From assembly GCF_012932425.1 (NCBI RefSeq), contig NZ_JAAIII010000006.1, positions 124,001 to 188,000 of the forward strand: a stretch of DNA of 64,000 nt. The letters are read 5' to 3'. Origin of the DNA: Bifidobacterium oedipodis. GTDB taxonomy: Bacteria; Actinomycetota; Actinomycetes; Actinomycetales; Bifidobacteriaceae. The notes below the pieces were generated by a model, which saw nothing but the letters and a program-made list of their open reading frames with translations, did not search any database and had not been told where the DNA came from. Positions 57,364 through 64,000 of the stretch are shown here, piece by piece. The position numbers and the translations under genes were made by a program. Numbering within the stretch: the first letter of the stretch is position 1; every line of letters starts with the position of its first letter.

Positions 57364-57428
57364 GCGATAAAAACGGTGACTGTCGGTCGACGGCAAACCC
57401 TTGGAATCATTAGCATCTCAGAGGCCAT

Positions 57429-57488
57429 TTCCTCATTTGGACCGTTTTGACTTCCTCATTTGGACGGTTTTCATTTCCTCATTTGGCC
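57429..57488. repeat. 23-bp direct repeat, two full copies and one partial
   Basis: Copies start at 57429, 57452 and 57475; each opens with TTCCTCATTTGG and the first two continue with AC, C or G, then GTTTT. Period exactly 23 bp. No spacers or associated cas genes, so not a CRISPR array. Confidence 0.85.
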
Positions 57489-57523
57489 ATATCGCTTTCT
57501 CGGCATTCCACTCGGAACGCAAA

Positions 57524-57558
57524 GAAGGGCGTGCGACTGGAACCGTCGCACGCCCTTC
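57524..57558 (-). terminator. Terminator after the dehydrogenase gene
   Basis: A perfect 14-bp stem GAAGGGCGTGCGAC with a 7-nt loop, followed on the minus strand by TTTGCG. Confidence 0.85.
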
Positions 57559-57586
57559 GCGTCCGCCGAAGCGTCTAGCGTTTCGT

Positions 57587-58387
57587 TTAGTTGGTACCGA
57601 TGCTCATCGTTTCGGGCAGGGTGCTGCCGCCGTCGATGACGATCTGTTCGCCGGTGATGTAGCTCGCCTCGTCGGAGCCGAGGAAGGCGAACAGCTCGCC
57701 GACTTCGGTCGGCTTGGCCAGTCGCTTCATCGGCACGCCGACCGCGATGTCGTTGATCGCCGACTCCGGATCGTCCGGATTCGACTCCACCGCCATCTTC
57801 TCAACCATCGGGGTGCGCGCGTAGCCCAGCTGCGAGCAGTTGACGCGGATGTTGCGGTCCGCATACTCCACCGCCAGGCACTTGGTCAGGCCCACTAGCG
57901 CGGCCTTGCTCATCGCATAGGCTGCCTCGCCCGCGTCGGCCACGATGTCGCCGGTCACGGAGGAAGCGATCACGATTGCGCCCTTGCCGGCTTTGAGCAT
58001 GGCGGGAATCACCGCCTTGCAGGTGTTCCACGCGCCCTTGATGTTCACGTCGATATGGAAGTCGCGCATCTCGTCGGGCATGTCCTCGAACGGTGCCAGT
58101 CGGCATACGCCGGCGTTGGCGCAGGCGATATCGATGGTGCCGAATTCGGCGATGGTGCGCGCGGCGGCCTCGTCGAGCTGCGCACGGTCGGCCACGTTGG
58201 CGATTGCGGTGATGATTTGCGCGTCCGGATGCATGCCGCGGATGCGCTCGGCCGTGGCCTCCACGGCCGGGTCGAGGTCCACCATGCAGATTTTCGCGCC
58301 GTACTTGGCGTACACTTCGGCGATGCCCTCGCCGAGTCCCGCCGCCGCACCGGTGATGAGGGCGACCTTGCCGTCAAGCTTTGCCAT
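57587..58387 (-). CDS. Short-chain dehydrogenase/reductase
   Basis: A classical SDR, 266 residues. Cofactor motif ALITGAAAGLGEGIAE (TGxxxGxG), NAG element CANAGVC, catalytic Ser in VIASSVTG, and YAMSKAALV with the YxxxK pair. Asp/Leu after the second strand (MVDLDPAVEA) suggests NAD(H) preference. Substrate unknown; alcohol, sugar or aglycone ketone are possible. ATG 58387 follows AAGGAGAATATT; an earlier ATG at 58483 lacks a ribosome site. Divergent from GH3 gene 3. Confidence 0.9.
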   Translation of the reverse strand: MAKLDGKVALITGAAAGLGEGIAEVYAKYGAKICMVDLDPAVEATAERIRGMHPDAQIITAIANVADRAQLDEAAARTIAEFGTIDIACANAGVCRLAPFEDMPDEMRDFHIDVNIKGAWNTCKAVIPAMLKAGKGAIVIASSVTGDIVADAGEAAYAMSKAALVGLTKCLAVEYADRNIRVNCSQLGYARTPMVEKMAVESNPDDPESAINDIAVGVPMKRLAKPTEVGELFAFLGSDEASYITGEQIVIDGGSTLPETMSIGTN

Positions 58388-58733
58388 AATATTCTCCTTC
58401 GTGCGGGGCGTAGAAGCCTCTGATAAGAGTGATTGTGTGGTTGGGGCAGAAGGCGTCGGTGTCTTCCACCCGTTGTTATGCATGATGATATGTCCATGGC
58501 GATGGGGTCGTCAAAGCGGGTGACGTTTACCAGTTTTGAACGGCGGTCTGCCTGTTTTGAAAACCAGGGGCATCAACTGTATGGACGCTGATGGAATGGA
58601 ATGGTCGAAGCGGCGAATGATTTGTTGCAGTTGACGATCACACATGGAAGCGTGATCGACTTCAGCGTGGATACAGGTCATAGGTCGCCTCGAAGTTCGA
58701 CCAAGAGAATCAATTACCGAAGGAGAGGTTCGC
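58388..58733. promoter_or_regulatory. Divergent dehydrogenase/GH3 gene 3 intergenic region
   Basis: A 346-nt gap without a gene. It holds a direct repeat at 58530-58560 with a 21-bp period. The GH3 ribosome site is AAGGAGAGG. Confidence 0.6.
58530..58560. promoter_or_regulatory. 21-bp-period direct repeat between the dehydrogenase and GH3 gene 3
   Basis: CCAGTTTTGA (58530-58539) and CCTGTTTTGA (58551-58560), 11 nt apart. The spacing equals that of the candidate LytTR sites, but the core differs; in reverse complement only ACAGG is shared. It may serve either divergent gene. Confidence 0.45.
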
Positions 58734-61637
58734 ATGCTGGAAGTCAACATGATGGACGTCAAAACGGTGCTGCAGTCGGCAACACCGTACTTAGTGGCGA
58801 TAGGCGTGGCATTGGTGCTGGCGCTTGTCATCACCTTTGCCGTGAACAAGAACACCGTCAAGCAGACGGCGGCGCGTAAGCTCGTACATTCCGAATCCTG
58901 GCTGGTGGCCTTGGTGGCTATTATCGTCGCCGTGGTCATGATGCTGTACGGCCCGTTCTCCACTCTGCTGACGAACGCTTCGCAGAAAACGTACGCGCTG
59001 TCGGACTCAACGATCGAGCAGGCGGAGGAACTCGCCACCGACGTGTACCGCGAATCCGTCACCCTGTTGGAGAACGAAGACGACAATCTGCCGATGAGCG
59101 ACACCAAGGTCAACGTGTTCGGCTGGGCCTCCACCAATCCGGTTTATGGTGGCACCGGCTCCGGTTCACTCAATGGCACTTATGAGACCACCTCGCTGCT
59201 GGATGGCTTCGCTCAGGCTGGCCTGGAGACCAACAGCGAACTCAGCCAGCTGTACACCGATTATCGCTCCGACCGCCCTGAAGTCGGTATGAATACGCAG
59301 GATTGGACCCTGCCGGAAGTGCCTGCGAACCAGTATTCCGACGAGATTATTGCCAACGCAAAGGAATTCTCCGATCAGGCCGTAATCGTCATCTCCCGCG
59401 TCGGTGGTGAAGGTGCCGATCTGCCGATGAATATGAAGGCCGACGGCATCACTTACACCAACAACTCCACCGAATACGAGGATTTCGAGGAAGGTGAGCA
59501 CTTCCTTGAGCTCAGCCAGACCGAAGAGGACCTGATCAAGCTGGTCACTGAGAACTTCGAAAATGTCACGCTGGTGTACAACGGTGCGAATGCCTTCGAA
59601 CTTGACTTCGTCGAGGACTATCCGCAGATCAAGTCCGTGCTGTGGTGCCCGCCTGCAGGCCAGACCGGCTTCATCGCGCTGGGCGAGGCGCTCACAGGTG
59701 AGACGAACCCCTCCGGCAAGACCTCCGACACCTTCGCCGTGGACTTCACCCAGTCTCCGAGCTTCAACAACCTCGGCGACTTCGACTACGACAACATGAG
59801 CGAATTCACCGGCAACTCCGCCGATACCGGTCAGGACACCACGCCGACCTTCGTGAACTACGTCGAAGGCATCTACGTGGGTTACAAGTACTATGAGACG
59901 GCCGCCGACGAAGGCTTCATCGACTATGAGGATCAGGTGCTTTACCCGTTCGGTTACGGCATGAGCTACACCACCTTCTCGCAGGAGATGGGTGAGGTGA
60001 CCTACGGCTCCGACGGTACGATCAGCTTCGACGTGACCGTCACCAACACCGGCGACACGGCCGGCAAGGACGTCGTCGAGGTCTACTACAACCCGCCCTA
60101 CACCAACGGCGGCATCGAAAAGGCCACCGCCAACCTTGTCGAATTCGAGAAAACCGACGAGCTGGAGCCGGGCGAAAGCCAGACCGTGACCATCGAGTTC
60201 ACCGATGAGGACATGGCCTCCTACGACTACGAGGACGAGAAGGCCTATGTGCTGGAGGAGGGCGATTACGAAATCGCCATCAAGTCCGACTCGCACACCG
60301 TGATCGACGAGCAGACCGTCAACGTGCCCGAAACCATCGTCTACGACGAAGACAACCCGCGCTCTACCGACGAGACCGCTGCCACCAACGCCTTCGACGA
60401 TGCTCACGGCAACTACGAGACGCTGTCTCGCGCCGACGGTTTCGCCAACTACGAGACCGCCACGGCCGCCCCGAGCGATTATTCGATGCCCGAGGAGGAC
60501 AAGGCGAAGTTCACCAATATCCAGAACTACGATCCTGAATCGCATGACAACGACGATGACGAGATGCCGACCACCGGTGCCGACAACGGCGTTCGTCTGG
60601 CCGACCTGCGCGGCAAGGATTACGACGACGAACTGTGGGATGATCTGCTCGACCAGCTCACCTTCGACGAAATGGACAACCTCATCGCCAACGCCGGCTA
60701 TGGCACCGCTGAAATCGAGTCCATCGGCAAGGTCAAGATGAACGACGTTGATGGCCCGGCCTCGCTCAACAGCAACTTCACCGGCTCCGGCTCCATCGGC
60801 TTCCCCGCCTCCGTGGCATTCGCCTGCACGTGGAATGCCGATTTGGCTCACGAGTTCGGTCTGATGATCGGCCAGATGGCCCAGGAAATCGACTGTGATG
60901 GCTGGTATGCGCCGGCCATGAACATCCACCGCTCCACCTTCTCCGGCCGTAACTACGAGTACTTCTCCGAAGACGGCTACCTGTCCGGTGTGATGGCTGC
61001 GCAGGAGATCGCCGGTGCCAAGGAGCAGGGTGTGTACTCCTACATGAAGCACTTCGCGCTCAACGATCAGGAAACCAACCGTCACAGCATGCTGTGCACC
61101 TGGGCTGATGAGCAGACGATCCGCGAAATCTATCTGAAGTCCTTCGAAATGGCCGTCAAGGACGGTGGCGCACAGGCCGCAATGAGCTCCTACAACTACA
61201 TCGGCACCACGTGGTCCGGCGCGAACTCCAGCCTGCTGCAGACCGTGCTGCGCGGCGAGTGGGGCTTCCAAGGCCATGTGCTCACCGACTTCTTCAACGG
61301 GCTCGGCTACATGTACGGCGACCAGGCCATCCGCAATGGTAACGACGCGATGCTCGCACCGATGGAGTCCACCAACCACATCACCGATAAGTCCGCGACT
61401 TCGGTGAAGGCGATGCGCACCGCGGTGCACAACATCCTCTACACCTCGGTAAGCGGATGGCGTTATGCAGACGGCGAGCCCAAGTCCGAAATGCCGCTGT
61501 GGAAGACCATCACCTGGGCGTCGGTCGGCGTGCTGGCGGTTGCCATCGTCGGACTGGAAGTGCTGACGGTGATGCGCTACCTGCGTCGTCGCAAGACGGT
61601 CGTCACCGTGACGCCGGCCGAGGGAGGCGATGCCTGA
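58734..61637 (+). CDS. Membrane-tethered GH3 glycosidase 3, permuted domain order
   Basis: A 967-residue close paralogue of GH3 gene 1 with the same plan: two N-terminal helices, GH3 C-terminal domain (NVFGWASTNPVYGGTGSG), Fn3-like domain, and barrel (MNDVDGPASLNSNF, HFALNDQETNRHS). The nucleophile is probably D852 in HVLTDFFNG. A C-terminal helix (SVGVLAVAIVGLEVLTV) with an RRR patch follows. Similarity to gene 1 extends through the membrane segments, so they arose by duplication. It has a less extreme codon bias than gene 1. AAGGAGAGG precedes the ATG. Confidence 0.9.
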   Translation: MLEVNMMDVKTVLQSATPYLVAIGVALVLALVITFAVNKNTVKQTAARKLVHSESWLVALVAIIVAVVMMLYGPFSTLLTNASQKTYALSDSTIEQAEELATDVYRESVTLLENEDDNLPMSDTKVNVFGWASTNPVYGGTGSGSLNGTYETTSLLDGFAQAGLETNSELSQLYTDYRSDRPEVGMNTQDWTLPEVPANQYSDEIIANAKEFSDQAVIVISRVGGEGADLPMNMKADGITYTNNSTEYEDFEEGEHFLELSQTEEDLIKLVTENFENVTLVYNGANAFELDFVEDYPQIKSVLWCPPAGQTGFIALGEALTGETNPSGKTSDTFAVDFTQSPSFNNLGDFDYDNMSEFTGNSADTGQDTTPTFVNYVEGIYVGYKYYETAADEGFIDYEDQVLYPFGYGMSYTTFSQEMGEVTYGSDGTISFDVTVTNTGDTAGKDVVEVYYNPPYTNGGIEKATANLVEFEKTDELEPGESQTVTIEFTDEDMASYDYEDEKAYVLEEGDYEIAIKSDSHTVIDEQTVNVPETIVYDEDNPRSTDETAATNAFDDAHGNYETLSRADGFANYETATAAPSDYSMPEEDKAKFTNIQNYDPESHDNDDDEMPTTGADNGVRLADLRGKDYDDELWDDLLDQLTFDEMDNLIANAGYGTAEIESIGKVKMNDVDGPASLNSNFTGSGSIGFPASVAFACTWNADLAHEFGLMIGQMAQEIDCDGWYAPAMNIHRSTFSGRNYEYFSEDGYLSGVMAAQEIAGAKEQGVYSYMKHFALNDQETNRHSMLCTWADEQTIREIYLKSFEMAVKDGGAQAAMSSYNYIGTTWSGANSSLLQTVLRGEWGFQGHVLTDFFNGLGYMYGDQAIRNGNDAMLAPMESTNHITDKSATSVKAMRTAVHNILYTSVSGWRYADGEPKSEMPLWKTITWASVGVLAVAIVGLEVLTVMRYLRRRKTVVTVTPAEGGDA

Positions 61638-61745
61638 TTCCATCGCAATCCGATTGGTAGGAAGTAACTATTGAATATTCAGGGTGAGGCGATCGGCAAG
61701 ATTGCCCCGCCCTGTCGCCGTCATCCGCCGATATCAGGGCGCTGG

Positions 61746-62699
61746 CTAGTCCGGTATCGGCGGCGTCGGCATATCGGGGTGGCGTGTGCGGTACTCGTTG
61801 ACCTGCGCGCAGATCAGTTCGGCGAAACGATGTACTTCGGGCGGAGCGCTCGCCGCCCAAGCCATGCCGTGGGGTATACAGAAATCCCAATTGAGCAGCA
61901 CAGGTGCCATCGCCGGGTAAATCTCATTCCAATAATCCAGCCCTAGCATAGCCGTGCCCTGCAGCGAACATTGGTTGAATACGGCCAAATCGTTACGATA
62001 CGGCACGAATTCGAGAATGATGTCGGGGTAACGCTCACGCAACCAGGCTTGAATCTCGCCGGAAACGGTGAAACGAGAATTCTGCGGGATGGCGAGCCGT
62101 TGCCCTGATAGTTCGGATATATGTGCGCTTGAGCGGCCGAACAGTGGATGTGACCGCGGCACCAGCAGACAACATGGCGTGCTGCTGAACTGTTGGAATC
62201 GATAGCGCCCGGCAAGGGCATGTTGGTCGAAATGACCCATCACCATGTCGAAATCAACCCCCAGTCCTTCGGGGGCCGTTCCGTTGATGTTATCGCCATC
62301 GCGGAAAGGAATGATCTGCAACACATATCGATTGTGCATCTCGGACTGCGGATGTTCGGCTAGATAACTGCTCCAAATGTGGGGGAGCTTGTCACAGCGG
62401 CTGAACAGGGAATCGCCGATACGTAAAGTGAAGGTGCGTGTGGCCGCATGACGTGTGCGTTCGCACAGCTCCCGGTCGAGGTCGACCAACTGTTGTGCGC
62501 CTTGCCGGTAGATTTCGCCGGCCTCGGTAAGTATTACGCCGCTTGGGCTGCGATTAAAAAGTTTGACGCTGAGATGGCGTTCCAGCCGGTTGATTTGGTT
62601 CATCACCGCGGTCGATGTGACATAGAGCTGTTCCGCGGCCTTGGTGAAGCTGCCGCATTGCGCGACTTGAAGGAACACGTTGACGGCTTGGTCGAGCAT
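61746..62699 (-). CDS. LysR-family transcriptional regulator
   Basis: 317 residues with an N-terminal helix-turn-helix (FLQVAQCGSFTKAAEQLYVT, then STAVMNQINRLERHL) and a C-terminal effector-binding domain (FTLRIGDSLFSRCDK onward). ATG 62699 follows AAAGGAGACTT. It is divergent from the orphan LytTR regulator; target genes unknown, possibly the neighbouring GH3 or dehydrogenase genes. Confidence 0.88.
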   Translation of the reverse strand: MLDQAVNVFLQVAQCGSFTKAAEQLYVTSTAVMNQINRLERHLSVKLFNRSPSGVILTEAGEIYRQGAQQLVDLDRELCERTRHAATRTFTLRIGDSLFSRCDKLPHIWSSYLAEHPQSEMHNRYVLQIIPFRDGDNINGTAPEGLGVDFDMVMGHFDQHALAGRYRFQQFSSTPCCLLVPRSHPLFGRSSAHISELSGQRLAIPQNSRFTVSGEIQAWLRERYPDIILEFVPYRNDLAVFNQCSLQGTAMLGLDYWNEIYPAMAPVLLNWDFCIPHGMAWAASAPPEVHRFAELICAQVNEYRTRHPDMPTPPIPD

Positions 62700-62919
62700 A
62701 AGTCTCCTTTCGTGGGTGCTGTGCAACGGCTGGTAGGCGGCATGTTGGGGTATGGACGAGACTTGGCAGCGATGCCGAAAGTCTTGTGCGGGTATGGTAC
62801 ATCCGTAAGTGTCAAGTTTACCTTGATACAGGCTTGGAGAAGTCCGCTATTCCATATCCCATGATTTCTCGATAGAACGGAACTGTAGGCGTAATCGCGA
62901 AAAGTCATGGAGGACTGAC

Positions 62920-63639
62920 ATGACCACAGTAGAGAAGCTTTCAGTGGCTGTTGTCGACGACGAGCAGTCGATTCGTGCCAGTCTGGTCGAATTGCTGCAT
63001 CGCTACGAGCAGGAACATCCGGCGGTATTCACTATTTGTGAATACTCAAGTGGCGAAGAGCTGTTGCGTGGCTATCGTTGCGAATTCGATCTGGTGCTGA
63101 TGGACGTGATGATGGGAGGCGCGGATGGATTCGACATCGCCCACGGGCTGCGCCAATACGATCGTCAGACAAGTCTGGTGTTCGTCACCAGCATCTCGCA
63201 GATGGCGATCCGTGGCTACGAGGTGGGCGCGCAAAGCTACCTGCTCAAGCCGGTCTCGTATTTCGCGCTCGAACATGAGCTCGATCGTTGCGTGGCCGCC
63301 AAACGACGCAGCCAAACCGATATGCTCACCATGAGCGTCGCCGGCGGTGTGGCGCGTGTGCCGCTCGGCGACATCCAATATCTCGAAAGCGGCAAAGGTC
63401 ACAAGGTGATCGTGCATGCCTTCGATGCCACCTACGAATTCGTCGGCACACTCAAAAGCTTCAAAGAACAGTTGGAGGATCGCGGTTTCGCATCATGCAA
63501 CGCCTGCTATCTGGTCAATATGCGTCACGTGACTAGCGTGCAGCGCGACAACTGCGACGTGCGCGGCGGCGTCAGTCTTGGCATCTCCCGCCGCTGCAAA
63601 ACCCCGTTCATTCAAGCCCTCGCCGACTTCGTGGCGTAG
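62920..63639 (+). CDS. Orphan LytTR family response regulator
   Basis: 239 residues, related along its length to the regulator at 46583-47299. The receiver has D13-D14, phospho-acceptor D62 in DLVLMDVMM and YLLKPVSYF; the LytTR domain has RVPLGDIQYLESGKGHKVIV and FASCNACYLVNMRHVTSV. No histidine kinase gene lies next to it, so it may be phosphorylated by the sensor at 45249-46586 or one outside the window. It lies 199 nt before a further GH3 gene whose promoter carries the candidate LytTR site. Confidence 0.92.
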   Translation: MTTVEKLSVAVVDDEQSIRASLVELLHRYEQEHPAVFTICEYSSGEELLRGYRCEFDLVLMDVMMGGADGFDIAHGLRQYDRQTSLVFVTSISQMAIRGYEVGAQSYLLKPVSYFALEHELDRCVAAKRRSQTDMLTMSVAGGVARVPLGDIQYLESGKGHKVIVHAFDATYEFVGTLKSFKEQLEDRGFASCNACYLVNMRHVTSVQRDNCDVRGGVSLGISRRCKTPFIQALADFVA

Positions 63640-63679
63640 ATGTATTCCGCGGGATCCGATGTGCCGCGTAACGCAGAAG

Positions 63680-63710
63680 CCGACCGATTGTGCGGTGAAA
63701 ACGACAGGTT
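63680..63710 (+). promoter_or_regulatory. Candidate LytTR tandem site B upstream of GH3 gene 4
   Basis: CCGACCGATT (63680-63689) and ACGACAGGTT (63701-63710) with a 21-bp period, matching site A upstream of GH3 gene 1. Confidence 0.6.
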
Positions 63711-63838
63711 GTGAAAACCCGCGTTATGACACTCGAAAGTCTGATTCAATCAAACTAGCGATGAATCGGTGAGACCTGTGCGCCGCAGCACATCATGCTT
63801 CCGGTTCGTTGGTAAGTCCTCGAGTGCAAGGGAGAACC

Positions 63839-64000
63839 ATGGAGATCGAAAACCTGTCGGTGCTGGAAAAGGCGTCGCTGCTGTCCGGCGCTTCCGAATG
63901 GGATTCGCGCGGCATCGAACGTGCCGACATCCCCAGCTTTGTGATGAGCGACGGCCCCCACGGCGTGCGTCGTCAGCTCGGCGCAGGCGACCATCTGGGC
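63839..64000 (+). CDS. GH3 glycosidase 4, conventional order (N-terminal part, runs off the window)
   Basis: The first 54 residues of a GH3 enzyme: SVLEKASLLSGASEWDSRGI, then PSFVMSDGPHGVRRQLG. This is the start of a standard GH3 barrel with no signal peptide or membrane helix, so it is probably a cytoplasmic beta-glucosidase, unlike the three permuted, membrane-bound copies. GGGAGAACC precedes the ATG. The catalytic Asp lies beyond the window. Confidence 0.88.
   Translation, partial: MEIENLSVLEKASLLSGASEWDSRGIERADIPSFVMSDGPHGVRRQLGAGDHLG

Larger units (their letters stand above)
57254..57586. other. Repeat-rich intergenic region upstream of the ATPase
   Basis: A 333-nt gene-free gap containing a decamer array, a 23-bp repeat and the dehydrogenase terminator, each listed separately. 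It is by far the most AT-rich stretch of the island. Confidence 0.8.

Noticed and set aside
57186-57428. A small hydrophobic protein of 80 residues upstream of the ATPase
   Set aside because: Its hydrophobic part is just the translation of the decamer TATA array and it overlaps the ATPase start.
57429-57488. CRISPR array
   Set aside because: The 23-bp repeats are contiguous with no spacers, and no cas genes are present in the window.

Overview
The window is the replication-origin region of a high-GC Gram-positive chromosome. The gene content and order (dnaA-dnaN-recF-DUF721-gyrB-gyrA running left, rpmH-rnpA-yidD-yidC-jag-rsmG-parA-parB running right, then trxB, murJ, a Nudix gene and a CCA-adding enzyme) are the classic actinobacterial oriC neighbourhood. 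The fused urease UreAB, a urea ABC transporter, LytTR regulators and several GH3 beta-glucosidases point to a gut Bifidobacterium, most likely of the B. longum group. The species is inferred from gene content and was not tested by a search.

Region by region. 1-8.5 kb: a leftward urea utilisation cluster with urtABCDE (urea uptake), the fused urease gamma/beta subunit and the start of the alpha subunit ureC. It is split by an Eco29kI-type restriction-modification pair at 1.4-3.3 kb. 8.7-19.3 kb: gyrA, gyrB, DUF721/DciA, recF, dnaN, oriC (17.3-17.8 kb) and dnaA. 19.6-25.6 kb: the rightward ribosome/RNase P/membrane-insertion/chromosome-segregation block. It has four perfect parS sites between 21.5 and 26.8 kb and a second cluster of DnaA boxes in front of parA. 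25.7-34 kb: leftward trxB, a membrane-anchored pseudokinase, murJ, a DUF6049 protein and a Nudix hydrolase, divergent from cca at 34.1 kb. In mycobacteria MurJ and the pseudokinase form one protein (MviN); here they are two genes. 35.7-40.3 kb: a LytR_C protein, then ispE, ksgA and an RpfB-like cell-wall hydrolase (same order as mycobacterial rpfB-ksgA-ispE), a candidate structured RNA and tRNA-Thr(UGU). 40.5-45.3 kb: a membrane-anchored DsbA-like thioredoxin-fold protein, a Ser/Thr kinase and an MFS transporter.

45.2-64 kb is the accessory part. An AgrC/AgrA-like histidine kinase and LytTR response regulator pair, and a second orphan LytTR regulator, flank three large membrane-tethered GH3 enzymes whose domain order is permuted. 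One GH3 is translationally coupled to a large OYE-type flavin/iron-sulfur reductase. The island also holds a short-chain dehydrogenase, a LysR regulator, a conventional GH3 that runs off the end, and an AAA ATPase with unusual repeat arrays upstream. Two GH3 promoters carry the same tandem element (two 10-nt half-sites with a 21-bp period, the geometry expected of LytTR regulators) followed at the same distance by a conserved 16-nt block. This suggests a dedicated sensing and regulation circuit for extracellular deglycosylation of some beta-glycoside, possibly followed by reduction of the aglycone. The circuit is the best candidate for an undescribed system here; substrate and signal are unknown.
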